Shown here: piece after piece, positions 10,975-21,481 of the stretch
Layout of the letters: each line of letters opens with the position of its first letter
Numbering within the stretch: the first letter of the stretch is position 1
NCBI GenBank assembly: GCA_022578605.1
Contig: MU394072.1
Coordinates: 310,001 to 374,000, forward strand
Source of the DNA: Camillea tinctor
Lineage: Eukaryota; Ascomycota; Sordariomycetes; Xylariales; Xylariaceae
DNA length: 64,000 nt
Reading direction: 5' to 3'
Position numbers and translations under genes: made by a program
The notes under the pieces: generated by a model
Databases searched by the model: none
Seen by the model: the letters and a program-made list of their open reading frames with translations, nothing else
Told to the model about the DNA's origin: nothing

Positions 10975-11833
10975 AGTACTAAAGGATAAGTACTTGGGAA
11001 CAACAGCTATGCAATCAAACTTGGCTACTCAGAGTAAAGAAACTGTCGATGGGATCTAAGGAAACTACGTCGAGAAGGTAAGAGCAGTTATCTCACCTTT
11101 ATAGACCGTATCCGAAGCAGATCCCCAGTTCAGATGCAGTACATTGACTTTTTCATGTTGGTCCTCTCATGTTGGTCCTTTCGTGTTGGCCCGTTCGGTG
11201 TTTTCTTATTGAATCATACGGTATGATTAGCAGCTGTCGTACGAAGAAATTCGGAAATCTGACATTTTTATTCGAACATGCTAATTTTAGACCAGCCCTT
11301 TGGTGCGAATAAACCCAAGTGTCCAAAAGAAGGGCCTGTAGTGAAGCAACTAATCATTCGTATACCCTGGCACGCGGCGGTGCAGGAGCTAAAGTCTATG
11401 TCACACTAACCTCGACCTCGCTCAATGACATACACCTTTGCTACCTTGATTTTGATGTAATAAATTCGGATGAAGATTGAATTGGAGGAATCTCTCGCTC
11501 GGCTAGCACAAGACAACGTATATAGTGGCAGAGGCAACCATATAAAATGAGTCTAGGATTTATTGGAAGTGACTCTTTGCAGTAAGCCCAATAGATGCCT
11601 TCTTTCAGGGGCTAGGAAGAAACAAAGGTTTCCTGTATATAGGTATCCGTGACATCCATAGTTGTTGTCAGTTCCTCGCACAACAACGTATTGATTACCT
11701 AGGTAAGCACTTGCTTGGCCCCTCGTGACAGATCACATCAGACATCTTCGACAGCGATGTTCTGACGGACTTTGCTTATGGGTTTTGAATTGATGTAGAT
11801 TGCCCTTACTTGTATCACTAGTATCTGAAAGAT
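10975..11833. other. Intergenic with small tandem repeat and palindrome
   Basis: This is the promoter side of the gene ending at 10974. At about 11153-11192 a 14-base unit (CATGTTGGTCCTCT-like) occurs three times with decay. An AATCATAC/GTATGATT palindrome lies at about 11212-11228. From about 11700 the DNA may already be the eroded upstream part of the NACHT/ankyrin relic, since a TATCTGAAAGATTTGGTT stretch runs in frame into it after a stop codon. Confidence 0.45.
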
Positions 11834-12015
11834 TTGGTTGATCACAAGCGATTTAAAAACGAGGCATGGTATAAAATGTGCACTCAAAGCCATATTCCAA
11901 TGACAAAACTTTGCTTAAAATGCATCGAACTATCTTCCCAGTCGGAAGTTCAACCCGAGGATGAGCAAATGGTAGAATTAGATCAAGAGACTGCAAACGA
12001 GGGATACGATGACTA

Positions 12016-12563
12016 GGGAGTCAAATTTTTTGGCCAGGGGGTCAAAAAGCTTAGACCATCGCTTTTTGGCCAGGGAGTCGGGTTTTTCTACCCCATCCTC
12101 AGTTAAGCCAACGTTGACCTTACGTTTAAGTATTATATTAACGCATAGTTAATAAAAAGTTATAAAGCTTATATTTACCTACCTAGCTATATTAATATAT
12201 TAAGTTGGCGTAAGGTTAGCGTAAGGTTAACATAAACTTAGCGTAGGCTTTATAACCTTACGTTAAGCATACGTTAAGTATAGGTACGTTAATAAGTATT
12301 ATACACTATTACGATTGTTTATAGTCGCTAACTGTAATATATAATTTTATATGCGCTAATATTTTTAATTTAAAATATTACTGCCTATTTACTTATTACT
12401 TACACTATTATATTAAGTACTTAAGTAACTAACTAGCAATTATAGCTAACTAAACGTAAAGACAGCGGTAGCTTAACTAAAGATAGGTTTAGAAAATCAA
12501 ACCCCATGGTTAAAAAGTAATGGTTTAAGCTTTTTAACCCCCTGGCCAGAAAATTTGACTCCC
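12016..12563. mobile_element. MITE 1: 548-bp non-autonomous inverted-repeat element with TA target duplication
   Basis: The two ends are inverted copies: left end from 12016 reads GGGAGTCAAATTTTTTGGCC, and the right end is its complement, finishing ...GACTCCC at 12563. The match extends over about 57 bases with about seven differences, all transitions. TA lies directly outside both ends (12014-12015 and 12564-12565), as for Tc1/mariner-type insertion. The inside is AT-rich and contains several GCGTAAGGTTA-like words (12203-12300), with no open frame. It sits inside the NACHT/ankyrin relic and supplies the stop codon after EGYDD. Transposase must come from elsewhere. Confidence 0.85.
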
Positions 12564-12603
12564 TAGTCATGTGTATACAGATGAGCTAATAGAAAGATAC
12601 CAA

Positions 12604-12677
12604 TAGCGCTGATAGGAATCGAACCTACACTTTACTATTAAGCTCACCAAGTTATACTCACTGCAAACTCAACGCTA
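12604..12677 (-). other. tRNA-like remnant with intact B box
   Basis: On the minus strand a T-arm GTAGG-TTCGATT-CCTAT contains the exact polymerase III B box GGTTCGATTCC. An AGCGTTG/CAGCGCT pair of 7-base arms brackets about 72 bases, the length of a tRNA. The D arm and anticodon arm do not fold properly, and no convincing A box is seen. It could be an eroded tRNA gene or a piece of a tRNA-derived short interspersed element, and it lies between MITE 1 and the next coding fragment of the relic. Confidence 0.3.
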
Positions 12678-14617
12678 AGCCCGCCCACGCGCGGACCATT
12701 TCAGACTTTAGTGGATTATGCCGTGCTCAACTGGCCCTACCATTTCCTAGAGGCTATATCAAGCAAGCCTAACCAGACAGATGTCGATGAAATACTGAAA
12801 ATGTTGACAGACCCCGTGGTTATCAAATCATTTGGCTTAGGAAGTGGTATGAACTACGTTGTCCTTTAGAGCGTGAATACAATCCTACCTTACGGTTGTT
12901 TCCTGTGCGTTTACGAGCCAGCTCTGGACTATAAATCGATTCTGCGCTGAAAGCCTCTCCCTATTCATTGTAATCTCTCGTGGTACTAGAATTCAACGAA
13001 GATCTCGATCTCTTATGGGGACTTTCGAAGGCTGTTGGTAATGAAACAGCACTGAAATTTTGGAGGGACGAAGTTCCAAATACATCAAACGACCCTGAAC
13101 TACTCATGCGTATGTTTGGACTGGATCCTCACATTGCCTTTGAACTTGTCATGTCAATAGATGCGAATTAATCCCCCCAACACCTTGATCAGTTGTTGGC
13201 ATAGGATATTACGTTCGGAGAGAACAACCTATTGAGGTACACCAAGAAAAATCAATATCTGGAAGTCCCACGACTCTACGAAGAAAACGGGAACATCACC
13301 GTAGCAAAGAGTTCATCAGAAGCTACTGGTTCTCCAGTTGTTCGACTGAAAATTTGCTTAGACCGTCAAATATCGGCACTGGGATTGACTGAATTCCTCT
13401 GCCATTCTGCCGATGACCTTGGGTTCCTAGGGAGGAACTCAAGCATCGGAACTACTTTGGCTATGATAAATACTGCAGTTGGAAGTGGCAATGTGAACGC
13501 ACTTAATGTAATGGCCCCTGGTTCTAATATCAATGCCGATTGCCCCGGAATTATGAACGCAATAGTTCTAGCTTCCTAATACGGGATTCTCCAAGATACT
13601 CAAGAGGCTGTTGATGTCTGGAGTAAAAGTAGAATACTCCAACGAGTATCCTTATCAGTATGGATCGACCCCTTTACATCTTGCAATCGAGAACAGATGT
13701 TTTCATACGGCTAATATCCTGATCAATTTCGGCGCAAGCAGGACCACCAAAGATAGAAGAGGCGTCACGCCATTCCTAGCTGCTGTCAACTCTGGGAACT
13801 TGAAACTCGTTCAGAATTTCTTGGATAGTGACCAGAAACGGGAAACAGTTGACGAGCAAGATGATAACGATAATACTCTGGTCGTGTTTGACGACCCAGA
13901 CAACAATTAACTAGTGCCACTTATTTCAGCTCTTGAAAATGGGCTTCTAGGCATTGCCAGCCTTCTCATAAACAACAATACCAAGGTATATGTTAAGGAT
14001 TCCCGGGGCTACACACCGTTGCATCTAGCGGCAGAGAAGGGATTTAGCGATTTACTAAGAATATTAGTAGAACATCAGGTTTACAAAGACATGGAATATG
14101 AAATTAAGCTGAAGGCACTCGAAGCGGCAGTATCAAAAGGTCACGCAGCCTGTGTCAGTAATTCTTGACAGCACGAATTTTCGGCCTGAGATATCCCTTT
14201 TCCTCCTCGATGCTGTACACGACGATCATGTTGAAATCCTCAAAGTTTTACTAAATTATAAGCCGACTCAGGAAGCATTATCTAAGTCCCTTCTCTACGC
14301 AGCTATGAATGGCAACGTAGAAATAGCGGATATTCTTCTTGATGCGGGAGCAGATAAAGACTACAAGGATTCAGAGGAAAATACCGCTTTACAACTATCA
14401 GCATACTTCGGTAAACACGACGCTGTAAAGACTCTTCTTCTTAGAAGGGTTGATTTAGATCTCAGAGACTCGTTTGGCCGAACTGCTCTTAGTGATGCAT
14501 CGCGTCAAGATTTCCTAAAGATTGTTAAACTCCTTCTCGATGCTGGTGCTGTTACGTCAGCAGATGACTCAGCAGGCTTAGTTATTAGTTCTCCTTCCTT
14601 TGTATTTCATCGTTATT

Positions 14618-14645
14618 TCTCTCTCTCTCTCTCACACACACACGT
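14618..14645. repeat. Compound (TC)n(AC)n microsatellite
   Basis: A short run of TC dinucleotides passes directly into CA/AC dinucleotides. It lies in the non-coding insert that separates two ankyrin-coding segments of the relic. Confidence 0.85.
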
Positions 14646-15803
14646 ATAGCTCCATAGCACGGCAATATATTCCGTTGTGCCTAGAGCCCTGTGTGGAGGG
14701 GGTTATCCCCCACAGGTGCCGACATTGATACCAAGGATCAAGATGGTATGACTGCGCTTGATCTGGTAAATGGAGAAGAAAGTGAGGAGATGCATTTGCT
14801 CCTTTGTAAAACGAAGTTAAAGAATCTTGAAGTTATGGGTGGAATCATTGAAAAGGCCCATCTTCTCCAGAAAATAATCTCCAAAGAATCCTATCGAGCT
14901 GTAGAGTATCTTCTTCATGAAAACGCAGAGATATCTCCCAGAGCCCTTCGAGCAGCTATAGATAAACAGAACGCTAACCTTCTGTCATTGCTGCTCAAGA
15001 ATGGAGCCGACCCTAACTGGGTTGTCGATAACGAGGCAACGCTACCTATCCACAATGCAGTATCTAGGTATGATCATGAACTCGTCAAGGTCCTTCTAGA
15101 TGAGAATCATCCGAAAGGGAAAGCAAACATCAATCAGACAGGGGGTATGCAGTGGAGCGCGCTATATGCATGCATTGATGGGGTAGCAAAAGACGAAGAG
15201 AAGATGGGTATGTTGAAGCTCCTCATAGACAACAAAGTAGACTATTCCGACCCTAAGGGACCGCGTGGGACAATTCTACATAAAGCCTCCCAAGGTCGCT
15301 CCAAGAGGTTAGTGGAATACTTGCTGAAGGAGTGTAGCGATAAGCTCTTCCCGCTCCTAAAAGACCAAGAGGGAAGACTACCTGCACATTTTGCTGCTTC
15401 AACAAGTAACGAGGACATATTTCCCCTACTTCTCGACCCAGCCCTAGATGATAAGGATAAACAAGGCTGAATGCTGATTCATATGGCGGCAGGTGGCGGA
15501 TCTATCAAAGCCTTGAGCTACATTATTGAAAGATCAGACGATGAAATGCTCTGTGAAGTAGACATAGATGGGTGGAATGCGCTACATTGGGCCTGCCGGC
15601 AAGGAGACAGAATGGTTGTAAAGTGGATTCTAGACAAAGTAGCTACTAATGAGTCGTTGCAGACAAAGCTCACAAATGCGAAGGCCTATATCGGGGGTCT
15701 ATAACCGTAGGCTGTCGCAGTAAATCACCACAATGAGAGGTTTGATGATCTCTTCCAAGAGATACTGAACAAGCAGGGGAACGGATTAAGCAGCGCGGCT
15801 TAG

Positions 15804-18754
15804 TTACCGAAAATATATAGAATATGGACATGTGAATATGTGGAATGCGATAGCTGCTTCTGTGTACATCTATTCATCATTCACCTAGGATTCATAAGTA
15901 TAAAGCAATATGCTAACGCGATTATAGACAATACCTATATGGAGAACGGCACGAACCTGCGCAGTATTTGACTTATGTTTCAAGTGTTTGCCATATGCTA
16001 AAGAAATTCATAAAGAGCACACGTTTTGATATATTGTTATTTAGAAAGAAAACTCTGTTAGAGGGCGAAATGGGGTTCAAGAACAATGTAATGGACATTG
16101 CAAAGACTCGGGTAATCATGATATTGCTATGTAGTTGACCAAAACGACAAATATCTGATACACTTACTTATGATTTATTATTCAAATTATTTCATTTGCT
16201 GCCTTGCTAAAAACGTACCGTCATGTTCTATTATCAAGTAATAGACCATTGTCAACGTGGTGTAGTGAAAGTGGGGTGGATACAGGACATTAGGGGCCAG
16301 TGTGCCCAATGAGTATTCTTAGGGTTAGGTCAATATTAGATCTTCGGATTAACTATTTCCGTCTTATGAAAGAGTAGATTCAAGCCTGAATCTCATCTAA
16401 GTATTTATTTATCTAATTCCAATGCGGTGAAATATTGCGGGATAATAATGGCGTATTAGGGTATGAGGTGGATGGTTGTTGTAAAGATGACGGTCCACTA
16501 GTTTACAACAAGCCCCTGAAATATCTTATACAGGGGCTACAGCCTCACAGCCGGTCGAGTTTCTCAGTTTTCGTCTCACTTGATTCGAGACTATACTAAG
16601 TAGCAGCTATGAACTAAACATATCATAATCACAGGGAAGCAGATGAAATCCCCAAGATGCGGGATTCAATGACCCGGCTTACGATACCTCAATTTATCAT
16701 GTATGGCAACAACCTATTCTGATTAGTCGAGTTAGTCTCGCATTCAATTACCTCATATTGGATTCGTTCACAATGTGCACCGCTCATTCTGTAGACATAG
16801 CTGTCCCTGGCATGAGATGATGCGGTTGGGACGATAGGTTCATAACTGCTAATGTATAACAACGGGGCGAGGCCTACCTGCCCGCCATTGGAATTATTCG
16901 CCTCTCCAGTATCAAATGGCGCTTGTCGTGTAAGCTGCGTTTAGTGGAGCTATATCAGTATACGGAGATAACTTGAATGTGACGTGTCGAACTCGCTTCG
17001 ACTTGCCCATCGAGAACCCCCTTTCCGCACACCCGGTGACACAAATATATCGCCAAAGTGCAAATTCTGCTCTAGGTTTACCCGTATACAGCAACTGTGG
17101 CCTTCACATTAGTTGGGCTTTTTCGCTCTATATTAGGAAGATACTGGAAGCTACACGGACAATTCCGGCGCAACGTGACTGGTCTATAAAACCCTCATTA
17201 TCAGAGTGCTAGAACTGTCGATCCCTTGATTATGGCCACCGCTAGAGCATTCTGGGAGCTTCGGAAGACGATCCAAATCGCGGGGACAACCCCATTCCCG
17301 AGATCTCTCCAATGGTCTTAGCTCGTATTGATACTACCTGTGTGTTGAATGCTACTCCACACACTACTAGGGCATTCCAGACTGAGGTGGACTCTTTGCA
17401 TGTGACGCTAGGGACCGATGTCCCCCGGACGAATCGGTGCTCCTAACCCAGCACCGAACGGCATACACAGCACAGTGGCAAAGCGAGAGGAACAACACAC
17501 CGCGGGATAATATGTCTGAAACTTGACGTGCAGCGGGGAACATTTCATTCCCAAGATTCTCCCGGTATTTGATGGTCACGGAAGTAAACAATAGGGGTAT
17601 CGGCATCCGCCGTACTCTCGATACATACTCGGGACTCGTTTTCGACGCATTGCTCACCTGTTCACCTTCCCCAGCGGCACATGTAGTATGCAACTGGTTT
17701 CTCACCTGTATACTAAACTCAGAAATGGAAAATTTTATGTCCAATCGAGACATGAGACATATTTTATCCCACATATGCGTAGAATGTGACACCGGTGCAT
17801 GATACCTAACCTATATGCACTTACTCATAGCCGACCCGTTCAGCTGGAATACCCAGTGCATTCACAAACGACTTCACACAGAAAACTTCATTTTGCCAAT
17901 TTTTGAGTGTGCTATTAAAAATAATTATTTAGGTGAAGTGTGTAGAAGAGAAAAAAAAATAGTATGAGACCCCTATTGTATTATTTTTCTGTAACCAAAT
18001 CCACCTGAATCCCCTCGCCTTTCCATGATAAAAAAAGGAAATAATAATGATAATGATGAGTCCCCAATCCCCCGAGCTCGTGCTCCTTGTTCTAGAACTA
18101 GTTCTTGTACATAAAATATCTAAGGTACAAGATTATTCTTTTTTTGTGTATCCGGTTCCCAAACAAAATAACAAATCCCAAACATTTCCCAACGCATAGC
18201 GGCCCAGTTCGAAGCCTAAAACAAAACATAGCCTCGCTCGGGCTCCTGGAAAGACATAGGAGAAGATAGAAAGGAAAACAACGCAAGGGAAGAAAAAAAA
18301 AACAGGACAAAAACAGGACAAGAAATATGAACATCTATCGGGCTCAGTCTAGGCAACTATGTGTATGTGTATGCATTCTGCCCAAATATTTCCCAACAAT
18401 GCTCATTAGTACAGTGTGAATAGAATAGAATGACAAGGGACAAATGAAATAGCACAAAGGAAAAATTATGTCGTGTAGTCGCAGTAAGAACATAGAAGTC
18501 ATGTTCGTGATCTTTCATCGTCATGGTTCATAGTCGTAGTAGTCCTCCTCCTCTGTCCATCGCAGCGGTCGTTACCTCATCACGTCGTCGTATCGAGACT
18601 TCGTAAATAATAATAATAATAATAAATAATAGTAGTAATAATCGTCTCCCCGAAACACGTGATGGTAACGCAACCGCTCATAATCGTTTCATCTTCGTAA
18701 GGTCTTATCGTGATCGTAGAATCACTCGTATAGGTGAGGTGCCCGGTCATTCAG
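15804..18754. other. Intergenic, about 3 kb without a supported gene
   Basis: The left part (to ~16,450) is AT-rich. 16,600-17,800 has more balanced composition and several medium open frames on both strands (largest on the minus strand, 17367-17792), but none shows family motifs, plausible introns or consistent frame, so they are left out. 17,940-18,360 is A/T-run rich. 18,360-18,754 is the probable 3'UTR of the coiled-coil gene and contains an ATA/ATAA microsatellite at about 18605-18640. Confidence 0.45.
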
Positions 18755-21481
18755 TCACTCGCCGCTCTTCAGCGCCTCCTTCGTGGTGATGTACACGCCG
18801 CTCTTGTCGGCGGGGCTGCGCACGAATATGAGGCTGGACGAAGGGGAGCGATTGTGGTGCTTCGCCCCGGGCGCGCGCGACTTGCTGCGCGACTTGCTCC
18901 GCGACGTCGGCCGCGTGGGGCTCTGGCTCTGGAGCCGGCTCACCGTGGTATGGAGGTCCTGCACCTGCGCGCTGGCCGCGTTGTGCGCCGCGTTGGCGAT
19001 CTCGAGCTGCTGGTTCACCGACAGGAGCTGCGCGACTAGGGTCTGGTTCTGCGCCGTCAGCGAGGCCACCTTGTCGGCCTCGCCCTCGAGCTCGCCCCGC
19101 CGGGCCTCGAGCTCGGCTTTCTCCCGCGTGAGCGCCGCCACCTTCTCGGCTTCGGCTTGGAGCACCGCCGCGCGGGCTTCCAGACCGGCCTTCTCCTGGC
19201 TCAGGGCCGTCACCTTGGCTTCTTGCTCGTCGAGTTGGTTCTCGAGAGCGAACTTCTCGGCGCTCAGCCGGCTGTAGCCCGAGCTGTCCTCGAGGCCTCG
19301 AGCATGCGCAGTCACCTTGTCGTGCTCCTCGCGCAGGGCTTGGTGTGCTGCTCGCAGCTTCTCGTTCTCAACTAGGAGTGATTTGTGGGCCGCGTGGTGG
19401 TGGTCGATGTCAGCTCGTAGGTCGCCGACACGGGTCTCAAGGCTGGCGTATGCCCTGCGCAGATTGTTGAGGTCCTCGGTCTTCTGGTCGAGTTCTGCAG
19501 CCTTCGATCGCTGGTAATCGTTGTCCATCGCGAGAGACTTGTATCGATCTTGCAGTTCGTGGAAGTTCGTCTCCACTGAAGCAAGGTTGACTCGGACCTG
19601 GCTGAGCTCATTGTTCAACTCTAGACGTTGGCTCGCCAGGGAGACATTAGCCTCATTTGAGCCAGCGATCTCAGTCACTAAGCCATCGATTCTGGCCTGC
19701 TTCTCGCTTCTCTCGATTCTAAACGCCTCCGCTTGGTTGTCGAGTTCCTTCTTAGCAAGGTTCAGTTGGTATACAAGGTCGCCCTTGGCCTCGGCTTCGA
19801 TTTGGAGCTTGAAGTTGGTGTCGTCAAGCTTCTCTCTGTAGTCGTGCTTCACCTCCCTCAATTCCTTTTCGAAATCCTCCTTTGAAGCCATTAGCTGCTT
19901 CTCGGACTCATTCTTGACGATTTCAAGGTCTTGGTTAAATTGCTCCTTGGCGTTGTTAAGGTCCTTGCGAAATTGTTCCTTGGAACTCTGAAGTTGTTGC
20001 TCGACATCCTCCTTGGCGATCTTCTCGGCTTCGATCTGTCTTTGGAGGTCTGCCTTCTCAGATTCGAGGAAATGGAGTTTGTCTTGGAGCTCGACCTTGC
20101 TCGCTTTCTCGGACTCGAGCTCCTTCTCAAGTGCTTGCTTCGCAGGTTTCATGTCAGCAATCTGTGCCTTGAGGGCATCAATCTCCACCTCGAGACCCTG
20201 AACCTGCGCTCGGAGGTTCGCCTTTTCGCCTTCAGCTTCCTTCATATAGGTCTGGAAGTTCCCCTTCTCGGCTTCGTACGCCTCTCTCGCCTTTCTAGTC
20301 ATCTCTTGCCCCTCCTCCCGTACAAACTCGATTTCGGCTTGGTACTTCTTAGAAGAGTTGATCAAAGAGTCGCATTCCATTACAAGGTCTTCGACTTCTC
20401 GGTCGCGGGAGTGAATTCGCTTCTCAAGAGTAGCGGCGGCCATCTCGAACTTGTTGATCTGGCTCCTGAGCATATCCTCGGTAGCCTTCTGTTCCGACTC
20501 ACGGAGGGCCAATTCATCCTCTAGTCGAATGAGTTGCTTTTCGAAGTCGTCTCGTGCCTGCTTCAGCTTGTTTCGCTCTCGTTCGGCTTCGTCCAAGATA
20601 CGTTGTTGGAACTCAAAGTCTTGTCGGTAGACATCAAAGAGCCGTCTTTGCTCTCTGAGATCCTGGACAATGAGTTCTTTGGAGTTGCGTTCCTGGGTCA
20701 ACGCTTTTCCGATCTCCTTGTTCTGACGCACCTTGGAGGAGAGTTCCTCAGACGCATCATCAAGCTCCCTGTGCAGGTGATCTTGAGCCTGGCGGAGTTT
20801 CTGTTTGTCACTCTCGAGTTGCTCGATCTTGCATATCAAACTCTGGCTCTGGTCTGGTACGTGGACGAGCTGCAGTTCTTGAGAGGTAGTAGTTTCTTGG
20901 CGGGGAAGTACCTCGATATGCACCGTTCTCTTTGGAATGATGCTCTTGACGACCTCAGTAGAAGGCTTGGGCTTGGGCCGTACCTTGGGACGAGTTCCAG
21001 GCGGGACATGGCGCACGTGCTTGACTAAGGTAGAAGGCTTCGTAGGCTTGGGGGGCCGCATACGCTTCGAGATAACGGAATCAGAGCTAATGCTGGTGGC
21101 CTGTGTGTTGACTGATAGTTCGGAGGAAGCAGACTGAGAATCTGTCTCGAAGTCGAAGCTACTGCCGTGGGTGCTATCCGAAAGATAGGGCGATTGTATC
21201 GAAGAAGGGGATACATGCTTAGCCCGTATAGGCCGCGGGATCCGGTAGAATCGTGCCGCAAGGGGATCCGGGTGAGGCCGTATCGAGGAGTTCTTCAGGA
21301 TTCCCTTCAAAGGGGTAGACACGAATTGGGCCCTGGGGATGGAGGTCTCGGACATGTCCGAGGTCCTTGATCTCAATGGCGGCCGGGAGCTCTGCCGGGA
21401 TGGCGCCTCAGAGAGCGAAGTGACGGAAAACCCATCAGACATTGAGGGGACCCGGCCCCTAAGTCGACGGGAAGATTCCAT
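18755..21481 (-). CDS. Long coiled-coil protein, function unknown
   Basis: Single-exon frame of 908 residues. Residues 1-~215 are Ser/Arg/Pro-rich and probably disordered, with a GILKNS motif near 60, basic Pro-rich patches (RPKVRPKPKPS) and several SP/TP sites. From about 215 to about 850 the sequence is almost unbroken heptad-like coiled coil (LESDKQKLRQAQDHLHRELD and many similar blocks), with Glu/Lys/Gln/Leu bias and imperfect repeats such as KVTALSQEKAGLEARAAVL and KVAALTREKAELEARRGEL. The tail is Ser/Arg-rich (SRSKSRSKSR) and ends SGVYITTKEALKSGE. Such proteins commonly act as cytoskeletal, septal or spindle-pole scaffolds, but no specific family motif allows a choice. The start at 21481 is the first ATG; a second lies at codon 14. 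Confidence 0.85.
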   Translation of the reverse strand: MESSRRLRGRVPSMSDGFSVTSLSEAPSRQSSRPPLRSRTSDMSETSIPRAQFVSTPLKGILKNSSIRPHPDPLAARFYRIPRPIRAKHVSPSSIQSPYLSDSTHGSSFDFETDSQSASSELSVNTQATSISSDSVISKRMRPPKPTKPSTLVKHVRHVPPGTRPKVRPKPKPSTEVVKSIIPKRTVHIEVLPRQETTTSQELQLVHVPDQSQSLICKIEQLESDKQKLRQAQDHLHRELDDASEELSSKVRQNKEIGKALTQERNSKELIVQDLREQRRLFDVYRQDFEFQQRILDEAERERNKLKQARDDFEKQLIRLEDELALRESEQKATEDMLRSQINKFEMAAATLEKRIHSRDREVEDLVMECDSLINSSKKYQAEIEFVREEGQEMTRKAREAYEAEKGNFQTYMKEAEGEKANLRAQVQGLEVEIDALKAQIADMKPAKQALEKELESEKASKVELQDKLHFLESEKADLQRQIEAEKIAKEDVEQQLQSSKEQFRKDLNNAKEQFNQDLEIVKNESEKQLMASKEDFEKELREVKHDYREKLDDTNFKLQIEAEAKGDLVYQLNLAKKELDNQAEAFRIERSEKQARIDGLVTEIAGSNEANVSLASQRLELNNELSQVRVNLASVETNFHELQDRYKSLAMDNDYQRSKAAELDQKTEDLNNLRRAYASLETRVGDLRADIDHHHAAHKSLLVENEKLRAAHQALREEHDKVTAHARGLEDSSGYSRLSAEKFALENQLDEQEAKVTALSQEKAGLEARAAVLQAEAEKVAALTREKAELEARRGELEGEADKVASLTAQNQTLVAQLLSVNQQLEIANAAHNAASAQVQDLHTTVSRLQSQSPTRPTSRSKSRSKSRAPGAKHHNRSPSSSLIFVRSPADKSGVYITTKEALKSGE

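Larger units (their letters stand above)
11834..15803 (+). pseudogene. Decayed NACHT/ankyrin-repeat (NLR-like) gene, interrupted by a MITE
   Basis: Consecutive fragments on one strand read as one large protein with frame changes and stops. 11834-12013 is a hydrophilic segment ending EGYDD. After the element, 12699-12866 reads FQTLVDYAVLNWPYHFLEA, a motif style seen between the NACHT and ankyrin parts of fungal NLR-like proteins. 12980-13576 follows with stops at 13169 and 13202. 13611-14168 is ankyrin repeats (GSTPLHLAIENRC, GYTPLHLAAEKG). A frame change lies at about 14150-14168, then more ankyrins to ~14570. A non-coding insert (CT/CA microsatellite) spans about 14575-14710. Ankyrins resume to 15803. 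In-frame TAA at 13908, TGA at 15468, TAA at 15702 and TAG at 15708 are each followed by clean coding, for example AVAVNHHNERFDDLFQ. Several stops fit C-to-T or G-to-A changes, as RIP makes. The protein would have been a cytosolic receptor-like allorecognition/defence factor; it is now non-functional. Confidence 0.85.

Noticed and set aside
17367..17792. 141-codon minus-strand frame in the 3-kb intergenic region
   Set aside because: No recognisable domain and a competing frame on the other strand (17569-17802). It is likely chance.
19931..20524. 197-codon plus-strand frame opposite the coiled-coil gene
   Set aside because: It is the mirror of a Glu/Lys/Leu-rich coding strand: the antisense of heptad repeats stays open and gives a Leu/Phe-rich pseudo-protein.
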